DNA from: Anaerolineales bacterium
GTDB taxonomy: Bacteria; Chloroflexota; Anaerolineae; Anaerolineales; UBA11579
NCBI GenBank assembly: GCA_020059485.1
Contig: JAGVCA010000015.1
Location: 1 to 57,007 of the forward strand
DNA: 57,007 nucleotides
Direction of reading: 5' to 3'
Made by a program: the position numbers and the translations under genes. The notes beneath the pieces were generated by a model. That model saw only the letters and a list, made by a program, of their open reading frames with translations, was not told the DNA's origin and ran no database searches. Shown one piece after another: positions 8,468-17,883 of this stretch; positions within the stretch are counted from its first letter, which is position 1, and each line of letters begins with the position of its first letter.

Positions 8468-10237
8468 TCAGGGGGCGGATGTGTCCGTCTTGCGGGGTAC
8501 AGTGGCAGCGAGATACTCCCAGTCCGCTGGGGTCAGGTCTGCCATGGCATACAGTCGGGCATAGTCCACGCCGTTGATCGTTACCACCAACTCGGGATCG
8601 TGGCCTGCAAGGACTTGTTGTATCTGGGGGTGGTGGTTGGTCTGCCGCTCGCCGACGTAGATCACCATGTAGTCCAACCCATCCAATTGCTCAAAATAAA
8701 ACCTTAACAGCCAGGGCTTGTCGATGGTCTCGCCTTCGAAATAGTAGGACAGCGGCCCGTAGGCATGCAGGGACATAACGGAAATCTCCTCAGCATCCGG
8801 TTTGGTGTTGAGGTATGCGCCGACCTCCTCCAGTCCTTCCCCCCACCCGAGCCAGAAAACATCTTCAGCGCCTTTGGTCCCGCCCAACATCGGGTTGTAA
8901 TAGGCATAGTAATATGGGTATGTGGCGATGACCTGACTGGCTTGCATGGCGACCAAGATGGCGATCACCAGTGCCGGCGCAAACTGCTTAAGCCGGTCCC
9001 AACTGGCGAAACTAAAGCGGGTGTGTGCCAATTGATAGGCAGCAGCCACCCACCCCAGCATGGACACCAGCCCGAGCGCCAGATGCACGGGGATGTTGTA
9101 GCGGTCCATCTTGAGTGCGCCGATGCCCATTTGCAGGGTGAAGAACAAGGCGGCCAGCAGCATGGCGATAACCAGTTTGCGCACCGGCGCTTGTTTGAAG
9201 AGGTCCCATCGACGGAACCAGGCCAGGGCTGCCGCACACAGCCCGATCAGTGTGACCGGTGTGCTGCGCCAGACGAAGGAGTAGATATAGAAATACCACG
9301 GGAATTGGTCGCCTTTCGCCGTCACGCCATCGAAAAATAACTGGAAATTGATCCCTTCGGTCAGGCGCTCCGTCGAGGTAGATAGGATCCGGGTCGTTAC
9401 GCCGACCGGGTCCACCCACATGGCCGGCCAGAAAACGATGATCACCACCACCGCTGCGAGCAGCCACACCGCCAGCGGAGCGGCGGCCTGGCGCAGGACC
9501 GTACCGGGATGGAAGTCATGTTGTTCGACCAGCCGGACCAGCAGCAGCAGCCCGGCGAATAGGAACACAAAGACTGCCGGGGCCTTGCTCAGGATGCCCA
9601 GTCCGCCCATCGTGCCGGAAAACGCCAGCAGGGCACCGCGCTGCCAGCCGGGTACGGTTTCATCGGGGGCATACAGGTACGCGGCCATCGCCAGCATCGA
9701 GACGAACATATAGCTGGCCATCTGCCCGTCCATTTGCATGATGTAGGTCAGGCTGATGAAGAATGGCTCCAGGCTGAGCAGTCCAAACACTGGAGCGGCC
9801 ACGCGCAGTGGCAGCAACTTGCGGCTGAGCCAGTACGCCAGCATGAACAGCACAGCATTCTGGGCGATCATGAATTTGCGTCCGGTTACCACCAGGTCCA
9901 GCGGATCGACGCCCTGCTCTTCCAGGAATCGTCCCAGGACCAGACCGTCGCCTAAGTAGTCCTGTCCGATCCCGCGAAATTCCGGAAACTCGACCAGGAA
10001 TCCGAACGTCCCGGCCCACATCATCGGGACGCCGGGATGAAAACGCTGGAAGGTATGCTCGAACTCTCGCTGGCCGAGAGCATAATAGAATTGGGAGGAG
10101 TGATACATCCACAGCCCTTCGTCAATGGTCAGGAAGCGGTCGAGATCGATCGAGCGGGGCAACAGGTAGACCACCAACAGCAGAGCGGCCGCGGCCCATT
10201 CGCGCCAGCGGGAAGGTGTGGGATTCGTGTTCTCCAT
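8468..10237 (-). CDS. GT-C membrane glycosyltransferase (GT39/ArnT-like)
   Basis: Integral membrane transferase that probably uses a polyprenyl-phosphate sugar on the outer face of the membrane. The 589-residue protein has a short N-terminal cytoplasmic tail, a first hydrophobic span near residues 14-26, then the first outer loop with TIDEG, matching the acidic D/E motif that marks GT39/GT83-type active sites, and FHPGVP, also typical of that family. About ten to twelve hydrophobic spans follow and a soluble C-terminal tail of about 150 residues closes the protein. A TATAAT lies 9 bases before its ATG, so it may be transcribed separately from the thioesterase gene 32 bases upstream. Donor and acceptor are unknown. 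Confidence 0.8.
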   Translation of the reverse strand: MENTNPTPSRWREWAAAALLLVVYLLPRSIDLDRFLTIDEGLWMYHSSQFYYALGQREFEHTFQRFHPGVPMMWAGTFGFLVEFPEFRGIGQDYLGDGLVLGRFLEEQGVDPLDLVVTGRKFMIAQNAVLFMLAYWLSRKLLPLRVAAPVFGLLSLEPFFISLTYIMQMDGQMASYMFVSMLAMAAYLYAPDETVPGWQRGALLAFSGTMGGLGILSKAPAVFVFLFAGLLLLVRLVEQHDFHPGTVLRQAAAPLAVWLLAAVVVIIVFWPAMWVDPVGVTTRILSTSTERLTEGINFQLFFDGVTAKGDQFPWYFYIYSFVWRSTPVTLIGLCAAALAWFRRWDLFKQAPVRKLVIAMLLAALFFTLQMGIGALKMDRYNIPVHLALGLVSMLGWVAAAYQLAHTRFSFASWDRLKQFAPALVIAILVAMQASQVIATYPYYYAYYNPMLGGTKGAEDVFWLGWGEGLEEVGAYLNTKPDAEEISVMSLHAYGPLSYYFEGETIDKPWLLRFYFEQLDGLDYMVIYVGERQTNHHPQIQQVLAGHDPELVVTINGVDYARLYAMADLTPADWEYLAATVPRKTDTSAP

Positions 10238-10246
10238 CGCGGGTAA

Positions 10247-10252
10247 ATTATA
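10247..10252 (-). promoter_or_regulatory. -10 box (TATAAT) close to the GT-C start
   Basis: TATAAT on the minus strand with 9 bases to the ATG at 10237 and no ribosome binding site between them, indicating a leaderless or near-leaderless message. A CTGACA sequence 15 bases further upstream could act as a -35. Confidence 0.5.
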
Positions 10253-10269
10253 ACTGAACGCAGTTGGTG

Positions 10270-10650
10270 TCAGCTGTCCAGTTGCTGGCTGAAGGCTTCG
10301 ACATTGATGATGTAGCGCCAGTGCGTGCCGGTACCGACCAGCTTGTCGCCTTCCTGCGCTTCTACCTTTAATACAACCCGAGGCTCGTTGACCTCCAGCA
10401 CTTCCGCGCGCACCGCCACCTGCTTACCAAGCCCGGTGGGGGCGAGATGACGGACATCTACCCGCGTGCCGACGGTGGTATGGGCGTCATCGAGGTGCTG
10501 GTCAAGCAGCTCGCGGGCGGTGATCTCCATGAAGGATATCATGGTAGGGGTGGCAAGCACCTGCACGGTGCCGCTGCCGATATGGCTGGCTGTGTGCTGG
10601 CTCTCCACTGTGAAGGTTTTGGTCATGGTCAAACCGGGTTGGATGGTCAT
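10270..10650 (-). CDS. Hotdog-fold thioesterase (FlK-like)
   Basis: Small acyl-CoA thioesterase of the hotdog fold, 126 residues, similar in size and motif layout to fluoroacetyl-CoA thioesterase FlK and the wider family of bacterial housekeeping thioesterases. Visible features are PTMISFMEITARELL on the central helix with a likely catalytic threonine/glutamate, and DVRHLAPT with the catalytic-type histidine. The start at 10650 is chosen because AAGGAG lies 6 bases upstream; the longer frame to 10698 would run into the upstream glycosyltransferase gene. It sits 29 bases after the GT2 gene and is probably cotranscribed with it. It is not obviously related to glycan synthesis; a salvage or detoxifying role is the default guess. 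Confidence 0.8.
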   Translation of the reverse strand: MTIQPGLTMTKTFTVESQHTASHIGSGTVQVLATPTMISFMEITARELLDQHLDDAHTTVGTRVDVRHLAPTGLGKQVAVRAEVLEVNEPRVVLKVEAQEGDKLVGTGTHWRYIINVEAFSQQLDS

Positions 10651-10679
10651 CGGGTCTCCTTTTTTCAATTGTTGTGTGA

Positions 10680-11696
10680 TCAGGCCGCGGCCCACCAATC
10701 GCGTCCTTCCACTAGGTGAAAGGCATTCAGGCGGGCGCGGACCAGTTCACGGGCGCCGCGTGCTGCCACCGCCGCCAGCACGACTGGATTATGGCCAGAC
10801 TGCCAGAGTACCGGCAATTCTTCCGGCGGGTGGATCGGCAGGCCGCGGCGGGTTCGCCCGATTTTTTTCGGGTCGATATCAATGAAGGCTTTCAGCGGGA
10901 TGCCCGCCCGGAGCAGGTGTTTGCTCAACCGCCGACCGTGCATGCCTGCGCCCCACATGATGACCGTGCCTCGCCCGGCCAGCGGCCCGGCTGCCAGATA
11001 ATGGGCTTTGGCACGCAGGAAGTTCTCCAGCGAGTAGCGCCCATCGGTGCGGGTCAGACGTTCGGGGTGTTCACGCCAGGCCAGCAGGTTTTCAGGGATT
11101 TTGCGGAACTGCCATCCGGCCATGTAACCGCGCAGCCAGAGGTCATAGTCCTCCGCCCAGCCCACTTCACAGTAGCTGCCCACGTCCAGGACCGCAGATT
11201 TGCGATAGGTGACTGAGGGGTGGCACAGCGGGCTTTCGACGAATATTTCCCGGCAGATATCGGCGTGGGTGATGAGCGAGTTCAACCATTCGATGTAGAT
11301 CTGGAAACCTTGCTGCAGACTGTCATCCGGGAACCCGCTGACCAATGAGGAGACCACGGTGACGTCCGGATGGTCCTTCAGGAAGGTGGCCTGTTTTTCA
11401 AGCCGGGCGGGTGCCATGAGGTCATCGGTATCCATCCGGGCAATCAACTCAGCCCGGCAGGCTTGCAGGCCGGCATTCAGGGCGGTGATGATCCCGCCAT
11501 GTGGCCGTGAAAGCGGTCTGATGCGCTCGTCGCGGGCAGCATACTCGGCCAGGAGCGCGGCGGTGCGGTCTGTGGAGCCGTCATCGACCGCGACCAGTTC
11601 AAAGTCCTCCAGGGTCTGGGCCAGGATGGATTCGAGAGTTTCGGCCAAGGTGGCGGAAGCATTGAAGCACGGCATTAAAACGGAAACCTGCGGCAT
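10680..11696 (-). CDS. GT2 glycosyltransferase with C-terminal Rossmann-like domain
   Basis: Cytoplasmic inverting glycosyltransferase of family 2, 338 residues. The N-terminal GT-A domain shows VSVLMPCFNAS, VDDGSTDRT and the metal-binding MDTDD near residue 90. After about residue 235 the protein changes character: VIMWGAGMHGRRL followed by KAFIDIDPKKIG and LPVLWQSGHNPVVLAAV looks like a small nucleotide-binding Rossmann unit, of the sort found fused to sugar-modifying enzymes as a CoA/NAD-like domain. Such fusions are uncommon but known in glycan loci. A TAAAAT box ends 6 bases before the ATG, so the mRNA is probably leaderless. The gene is first in the minus-strand group that continues with the thioesterase. 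Confidence 0.85.
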   Translation of the reverse strand: MPQVSVLMPCFNASATLAETLESILAQTLEDFELVAVDDGSTDRTAALLAEYAARDERIRPLSRPHGGIITALNAGLQACRAELIARMDTDDLMAPARLEKQATFLKDHPDVTVVSSLVSGFPDDSLQQGFQIYIEWLNSLITHADICREIFVESPLCHPSVTYRKSAVLDVGSYCEVGWAEDYDLWLRGYMAGWQFRKIPENLLAWREHPERLTRTDGRYSLENFLRAKAHYLAAGPLAGRGTVIMWGAGMHGRRLSKHLLRAGIPLKAFIDIDPKKIGRTRRGLPIHPPEELPVLWQSGHNPVVLAAVAARGARELVRARLNAFHLVEGRDWWAAA

Positions 11697-11702
11697 ACTT
11701 TG

Positions 11703-11708
11703 ATTTTA
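11703..11708 (-). promoter_or_regulatory. -10-like box (TAAAAT) at the GT2 start
   Basis: TAAAAT on the minus strand, 6 bases from the ATG at 11696, with no room for a ribosome binding site downstream of the start point. Confidence 0.4.
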
Positions 11709-11769
11709 CCGGAGAACCAGCAGAAGGTTGTGATAACATTTAATCGTTAACTCCAACTGAGGTGGACAG

Positions 11770-12621
11770 ATGAATGTATTGCTTGAAAACCTGATCGAGG
11801 TGCTGCAAACCTGGTGGGACGGGTTCCTTGACAACCTGCCCAGCCTGCTGACGGGCTTGCTGATCTTCCTGGTCAGCCTGTATCTTGCCCGGCTAATCTC
11901 GCGCTCGGTAGGGCAGTTGATGAACCGCCGCAAGGACGATATGGAACTGACGATTCTGATCATCCGGCTGGTGCGCTGGATTGTGATCGGGATGGGGATC
12001 TTGCTGGCGTTGGAGCAGGCCGGCCAGGACGTGACTGCCCTGCTGACCGGTTTGGGCATCATTGGCTTTACGGTTGGTTTTGCCCTGCAGGATGTCAGCG
12101 CCAACCTGGTCTCGGGGATTTTGCTGCTGTTCGAGCAGCCGTTCGAGATCGGGGATATCATTGAGGTCAAAGGGTATGCCGGTACTGTGCGGACGATCCA
12201 TTTACGCGCCACCGAGATGCAGACCCTGGAAGGTCTGCGGGTGCTGATCCCCAATCGGGAGGTCTTCACCAACACGATCATCAATTACACCCGCATCGAG
12301 CAGCGCCGGATCGGTCTGCAGGTCGGTGTCGGGTATGAGTGCGACTTGAAGCATGTCGAGGAGGTCGCGCTGGCAGCGCTGCGTGGTCTGGATGGGGTTA
12401 AGGAGGATCCGGCGCCGTTCTTCCTGGTCGACAGCTTTGGCGATTTCGCCGTGATGACAACAACCTACTACTGGTATGATGTAAAGAATCTCAATCTGCC
12501 CGAGATGACTAATATCGGCGCTCTGGCCCTCAAGCAGGCTTTTGAGAAAGCCGGGATCTCGATGCCGTATCCGATCCAGGAAGTTCGGCTGGATAAGGTG
12601 ATAACGGGCAGCCAGGAGTAA
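11770..12621 (+). CDS. MscS-family small-conductance mechanosensitive channel
   Basis: Heptameric channel that opens under membrane tension and releases solutes on osmotic downshock. The 283-residue protein has three membrane spans (about residues 20-43, 63-83 and 90-115). The third is the pore helix, with the small-residue pattern ALLTGLGIIGFTVGFALQDV, followed by the conserved beta-domain FEIGDIIEVKGYAGTV and PNREVFTNTIINYT. This is the length of the minimal E. coli MscS (286). GAGGTGG lies just upstream of the ATG. A strong stem-loop follows the stop. It is a stand-alone housekeeping gene between two minus-strand units. Confidence 0.95.
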   Translation: MNVLLENLIEVLQTWWDGFLDNLPSLLTGLLIFLVSLYLARLISRSVGQLMNRRKDDMELTILIIRLVRWIVIGMGILLALEQAGQDVTALLTGLGIIGFTVGFALQDVSANLVSGILLLFEQPFEIGDIIEVKGYAGTVRTIHLRATEMQTLEGLRVLIPNREVFTNTIINYTRIEQRRIGLQVGVGYECDLKHVEEVALAALRGLDGVKEDPAPFFLVDSFGDFAVMTTTYYWYDVKNLNLPEMTNIGALALKQAFEKAGISMPYPIQEVRLDKVITGSQE

Positions 12622-12627
12622 ACAAAA

Positions 12628-12655
12628 CGGGACAGGCGTTGGGCTGCCTGTCCCG
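12628..12655. terminator. Bidirectional stem-loop terminator
   Basis: A perfect 10-bp stem (CGGGACAGGC with GCCTGTCCCG, 8-base loop) lies between the convergent MscS and phosphoribosyltransferase genes. On the minus strand it is followed by a GTTTTGTT run, so it looks like an intrinsic terminator in that direction; in the plus direction the T-tract is poor. Confidence 0.7.
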
Positions 12656-12679
12656 GGTATTTAGGATCGGTAAGACGAA

Positions 12680-13174
12680 CTAGTTCGCCCGCAGTACGCG
12701 GTCCGGGCCTTCATCCACTTCCCAGGGATACACAATGTGGGCATCCGTGCTGGCGGCGAAGTAGTCCGGGCGGTTGGTGCCGAACAGGTTGCGGTAGGGG
12801 TTGAAATGCAGCACGCAGGTATACGGGTTTCCTCCGGCGGCGGAGATGCGGTTCTTGACGGCGGTGATCGTCCGCCCTGACCCCCAAACATCATCTACCA
12901 CCAGCACGCGGCGGCCGGTCAGTAAATCGGTCTCAGGGAACTGGATGAACTGCGGCCAGACCAGTAATTTGGTCTCTTCATTGGCAAATTCAGCCGGGAA
13001 GTCTACGGCGGCGGTCAGGATGTGGGTGATCCCCATCGCCTCGGCCAGCATCCCCCCGGGGATGAGGCCGCCGCGCGTGATCATCAGCATGGCCTGAAAT
13101 TCGTGCTCAAACTGCACGATCAGACGATCGATCAGTTGCTGGACTTCGTTCCAGGTGATAAGTTCTCGCCTCAT
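12680..13174 (-). CDS. Type I phosphoribosyltransferase (xanthine/hypoxanthine type)
   Basis: Transfers a purine base, or a related acceptor, onto PRPP. The 164-residue protein carries the PRPP-binding signature VLVVDDVWGSGRT at about residues 90-102 and an upstream ITRGGLIPGG loop that binds pyrophosphate, as in xanthine-guanine and related phosphoribosyltransferases. ATG 13174 is preferred: AGAGG is 5-7 bases upstream, whereas the longer frame would start on TTG at 13210. A TATAAT box at 13237-13242 on the minus strand supports a separate promoter with a leader of about 55 bases. It is probably purine salvage, unrelated to the neighbouring glycan locus; the base specificity is not clear. 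Confidence 0.85.
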   Translation of the reverse strand: MRRELITWNEVQQLIDRLIVQFEHEFQAMLMITRGGLIPGGMLAEAMGITHILTAAVDFPAEFANEETKLLVWPQFIQFPETDLLTGRRVLVVDDVWGSGRTITAVKNRISAAGGNPYTCVLHFNPYRNLFGTNRPDYFAASTDAHIVYPWEVDEGPDRVLRAN

Positions 13175-13236
13175 TATGCCTCTGAATAAAGAAGGCTGGA
13201 AAGCCTCCAAGGGTAATCCTGATATTGCTTCGTAGA

Positions 13237-13242
13237 ATTATA
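13237..13242 (-). promoter_or_regulatory. -10 box (TATAAT) for the phosphoribosyltransferase
   Basis: Perfect TATAAT on the minus strand, 62 bases upstream of the ATG at 13174, leaving space for a leader that contains a small hairpin (13193-13206) and the ribosome binding site. Confidence 0.45.
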
Positions 13243-13299
13243 CCCGTTCTTGCAGATTTTCACTCCCCACCCGCTCTCCGAACGGGGTGACAGTTTACC

Positions 13300-14319
<1,020 letters not shown>

Positions 14320-14340
14320 TCCGCTGGCAAGGAGTCTATA

Positions 14341-16323
14341 TTGAAACCACTTTCTGACCGGCAGTTACTACGCTGGTCTCTGGTTGTGATCGCCGCTGTC
14401 AATCTCCTGGGCGTAAGAGCGTTTTCTGCCCGTATCGTGGAGGAAGGCTGGGTTCTGGTTGCTGTCAGTCTGCAGATCGCTCAGGTGGCTGCCTGGGTGT
14501 GGGCGGCCGGGCTGGTCTTTCTGGCCGGGTATGGCTGGGCGGGCGGCACGGAGCGCATACTTGGCTGGCTGAAGGTGACCGCGGGGCGGCTGTCGCGATT
14601 GGGATGGCTGCTGCTACCGCTGATGGCGCTGCTGTTGCTGGCCTTCCCGGCAGTGTTGATGAGCGGTCTGGGCGTCTTCCTTGAAATGGACTGGACCCGC
14701 CATGCATTTTTCCTGTGGCTGGTGATCGCCCTGACATTGTGCCTGGTGGCTTATCGCAAGCGTCCCTGGCCGCAGATGGCGCTGCTGGCCGCGCTAGGGA
14801 TCGCGATCCCCTATCATCTGGCCACATTCATCCCGCATGTCAATAACTACCCGTTCTCCCTGTGGTGGTCGGAGACCACCCGTTACTATCTGGCCTCAAC
14901 TTTCTTTGACCAGCGCATCTATGGACAGGACCTGCCGGTCGTCTTCCGTGATTTCACCCGTTACCTGATCCAGGCGGCGCCTTTCATGGTCCCGGATTCG
15001 CCGCTGTGGGTGCATCGCCTGTGGCAAGCCGCACTTCGATTTCTGATGCCCTATCTGACCGGATATCTGCTGGCGCGCCGCCTTGAACTGAAGGGTGCTG
15101 GCCTGGTAGGGATCTTCACTGCCTGGGCCGGGTTGTATTTTTTTCAGGGGCCGGTTTTTTACAACCTGATCGTGGTCGTGATGCTGGTCTTTTTGTTTGT
15201 GGATGCAAAGAAGTTCTGGCGTACGCTGCTGGCGGTGGTTCTGGTCTCAGCCTATGCCGGGTTGTCACGCATCAACTGGGTGCCGATGGCGGGTTTGATG
15301 GCGGCGATATACTATTTCCTGGCGGTGCCAGTTTCAGGAAGGCGAGCGGGGGCAGTCGTCCGCTATTTGCTGCCACCGGCGGTCTGGGTGACGGCAGGGC
15401 TGGCGGCCGGGTTTGCGGCACAGCAGCTGTGGGCGATCACCTCCGGCAACCCGCCTGAGATCTATTTCAGTTCTTTTACGTCCTACTTGTTGTGGAAGCG
15501 GTTATTCCCGAATCCGTCCTATGCATTGGGGATCCTGCCGGCCATATTGCTGGTGAGTGCGCCAATGTGGCTGTACCTGCTGCGCGCCCTACAAGGCTGG
15601 CGCACGCGCTGGCATCCCATCCGGGTGCTGGCTGTGGCTGCCATTCTGGCAATGATGTTTGCCGGCGGGCTGCTGGTCAGTATTAAGATCGGGGGCGGCA
15701 CCAACCTGCACAACCTGGACGGTTTCCTAGTCTTGCTGCTGATCGTGGTGGTGGAACTTTACTTTGGCCGTGTGATGGATGAGCACGCTCAGCCGGTTTC
15801 AACCCCGATGCCTGTCTGGTTGCGGACCGCAGCGCTGGCCATGCCGATCGTGTTCATCATCACTTTTACCGGCCTGGCCGCCGGCCAGACCAGCCCGGCG
15901 GCCACGACAGCCGATCTGGCCAGGCTGCAGAAGTACGCCGACCAGGCTGTGGCAGAAGGCGGCGAAGTGCTGTTCATCTCACAGCGCCACCTGCTGACCT
16001 TCGGCCTGATCGAAGATGTACCGTTGGTCCATGACCACGAGAAGCTGATCCTGCAGGAGATGGTCATGTCCCGCAATCAGGCTTATCTAGACAGTTTTGC
16101 CCGCGAAATGGCGAGCCAGCGCTATGCCCTGATCTTTACAGACCGGCTGCCGAGCGATTGGAAGAATCCGGAGAAATCCCCGCTGGCGATGGAAAACAAC
16201 GTGGTCTGGCGGCACCTGACACCGTTGATCAACTGCGCTTATCAGGTCGAAGACCTGATGATTAATCAATCCCTGGAGGTGTATATCCCCCGGGATGAAC
16301 CGGTTTGCGATATCGAGGAGTAA
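14341..16323 (+). CDS. Polytopic membrane protein, probable GT-C glycosyltransferase
   Basis: I cannot place this gene in a named family. The 660-residue product has roughly twelve hydrophobic spans between residues 10 and 520, a large loop after the third or fourth span rich in aromatic residues (WWSETTRYYLAS, DQRIYGQDLPVVFRDF), and a soluble C-terminal domain of about 140 residues beyond residue 520. This plan fits GT-C transferases that use polyprenyl-phosphate sugars. It starts with TTG; AAGGAG is placed 7 bases before it and there is no better ATG. It is followed after 3 bases by a polyprenyl-phosphate GT2, a common pairing in which the GT2 makes the lipid-linked donor. Confidence 0.65.
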   Translation: MKPLSDRQLLRWSLVVIAAVNLLGVRAFSARIVEEGWVLVAVSLQIAQVAAWVWAAGLVFLAGYGWAGGTERILGWLKVTAGRLSRLGWLLLPLMALLLLAFPAVLMSGLGVFLEMDWTRHAFFLWLVIALTLCLVAYRKRPWPQMALLAALGIAIPYHLATFIPHVNNYPFSLWWSETTRYYLASTFFDQRIYGQDLPVVFRDFTRYLIQAAPFMVPDSPLWVHRLWQAALRFLMPYLTGYLLARRLELKGAGLVGIFTAWAGLYFFQGPVFYNLIVVVMLVFLFVDAKKFWRTLLAVVLVSAYAGLSRINWVPMAGLMAAIYYFLAVPVSGRRAGAVVRYLLPPAVWVTAGLAAGFAAQQLWAITSGNPPEIYFSSFTSYLLWKRLFPNPSYALGILPAILLVSAPMWLYLLRALQGWRTRWHPIRVLAVAAILAMMFAGGLLVSIKIGGGTNLHNLDGFLVLLLIVVVELYFGRVMDEHAQPVSTPMPVWLRTAALAMPIVFIITFTGLAAGQTSPAATTADLARLQKYADQAVAEGGEVLFISQRHLLTFGLIEDVPLVHDHEKLILQEMVMSRNQAYLDSFAREMASQRYALIFTDRLPSDWKNPEKSPLAMENNVVWRHLTPLINCAYQVEDLMINQSLEVYIPRDEPVCDIEE

Positions 16324-16326
16324 GGT

Positions 16327-17253
16327 ATGCTGCTATCATTCGTGATCCCCGCCTATAACGAAGCGCCCAGTCTGGAGCGGCTGTATAAACAGATCGCTGC
16401 CCAGGTGCAATTGTCCGGCCACGACTGGGAGATCATCTATGTCGATGACGGTAGCACCGACGAATCAATGCAGGTGCTCACAGATCTGCACAGCCGGGAC
16501 CCCCACGTGAAAGTGATCCAGTTCCGCCGGAACTTTGGCAAAGCCGCTGCCCTGATGGCCGGGTTTTCACAGGCCAAGGGGGAGGTGGTATTTACCATGG
16601 ATGCCGATCTGCAGGATGACCCGGTTGAGATCCCGCGTTTTCTGGAGAAATTAGAAGAAGGGTACGACCTGGTATCCGGCTGGAAGTTCCCACGGCTGGA
16701 TCCGATCTCAAAAACGGCTCCCTCCCGTCTGGCCAATTTCGCTATCAGGCTGGGCAGCGGGCTCAAGCTGCATGACTTCAACTGCGGTTACAAGGCGATG
16801 CGGGCGGAGGTGGCCCGGGAGATCAAGCTGTATGGGGAACTGCACCGTTATGTGCCGGTGTTGGCGCATTGGCGCGGTTTCAATGTCACTGAGATCAAGG
16901 TTAAGCACCACCCGCGGCAATTCGGCCATTCCAAGTATGGGCTCAGGCGGCTGTCGCGCGGCTTGTTCGATTTCATTACTGTGGTCTTTCTGATCCGCTA
17001 TACGCGCCGGCCGCTGCATTTCTTTGGCTGGATGGGGTTGATCTCTATGCTGTTGGGCGTTGCGATCAATGGTTACCTGTCTGTGCTGTGGCTGATGGGA
17101 GAAACGATCGGTCACCGCCCGCTGCTGACATTGGGCACACTGTTGATCATGATCGGGGTGCAATTCTTCTCACTGGGGCTGCTGGCTGAGATGTTATCTT
17201 ACAGCATTCTCTCACGAGAGGAAGAATTCACGATCCGAAAGCAGCTGGGGTGA
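16327..17253 (+). CDS. GT2 polyprenyl-phosphate sugar synthase (DPM1/GtrB type)
   Basis: Transfers a sugar from a nucleotide donor to undecaprenyl phosphate on the cytoplasmic side. The 308-residue protein has a GT-A domain with FVIPAYNEA, VDDGSTDES, FRRNFGKAAAL and the metal site MDADLQDDP, then two C-terminal membrane spans (about residues 230-257 and 265-290), the layout of GtrB/ArnC-like enzymes. HHPRQFGHSKYG is a conserved family motif. It lies 3 bases after the GT-C-like gene, so the pair probably makes and uses a lipid-linked sugar. Confidence 0.92.
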   Translation: MLLSFVIPAYNEAPSLERLYKQIAAQVQLSGHDWEIIYVDDGSTDESMQVLTDLHSRDPHVKVIQFRRNFGKAAALMAGFSQAKGEVVFTMDADLQDDPVEIPRFLEKLEEGYDLVSGWKFPRLDPISKTAPSRLANFAIRLGSGLKLHDFNCGYKAMRAEVAREIKLYGELHRYVPVLAHWRGFNVTEIKVKHHPRQFGHSKYGLRRLSRGLFDFITVVFLIRYTRRPLHFFGWMGLISMLLGVAINGYLSVLWLMGETIGHRPLLTLGTLLIMIGVQFFSLGLLAEMLSYSILSREEEFTIRKQLG

Positions 17254-17262
17254 GACAGGCCG

Positions 17263-17883
17263 ATGACCATCAGCAGCAACCTGCGCAAGCACCAGTCCAA
17301 AAACCCACTCAAGCGGATCGCACTTAAAAATTTCTACCGGGAGGTATTCTCCTTCCAGATTGATGTTCAGACCGTCCTGGATGCCGGCTGCGGAGAGGGG
17401 TTTGGCGCTCAACAAATGCAGGACAGATTCCCAGCGGTCAGGATCTACGGTGCGGATATCTCGCTCCCGGCCCTGATACACAGTCGGCAGGTTGCAGACC
17501 GGTTATCCACCGCCCAGGCCGATAGCACTCATCTGCCTTTTGGGGAGGGACAGTTCGATCTGGTGATGAGCCTGGAAGTGCTCGAACATCTTCCGGAGCC
17601 AGAGGCGGCACTGGAGGCCTACAAACAGGCAGCCAACCGGTATCTGTTGTTAAGTGTCCCCAACGACCCAGTCTTCCGCGCCTTGCGGATGCTGGAAGGG
17701 AGCGATCTGCTTCGATTGGGCGACCACCCCGAACATGTCAATCACTGGAACCTGTTCACATTCCCGAAGTTCCTCCGAAGGAATGGCTTGCGGATCCTGG
17801 AAATTCGAGTGCCTTTTCCGTTTGTCTGGGTGATCGTGCTGTGTGCCGTCGATGATGGCAGCCAGGAGATGAGGACGAGATGA
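17263..17883 (+). CDS. Class I SAM-dependent methyltransferase
   Basis: Small Rossmann-fold methyltransferase of 206 residues. Motif I is LDAGCGEGFG near residue 40, the acidic residue ending strand beta-2 lies in YGADIS, and SLEVLEHL forms motif III, typical of the Methyltransf_11 group. The substrate is not readable; position among glycosyltransferases and a FAAL suggests O-methylation of a sugar or a lipid-linked intermediate. The stop codon overlaps the FAAL start (ATGA at 17880), so the two are translationally coupled. Confidence 0.87.
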   Translation: MTISSNLRKHQSKNPLKRIALKNFYREVFSFQIDVQTVLDAGCGEGFGAQQMQDRFPAVRIYGADISLPALIHSRQVADRLSTAQADSTHLPFGEGQFDLVMSLEVLEHLPEPEAALEAYKQAANRYLLLSVPNDPVFRALRMLEGSDLLRLGDHPEHVNHWNLFTFPKFLRRNGLRILEIRVPFPFVWVIVLCAVDDGSQEMRTR

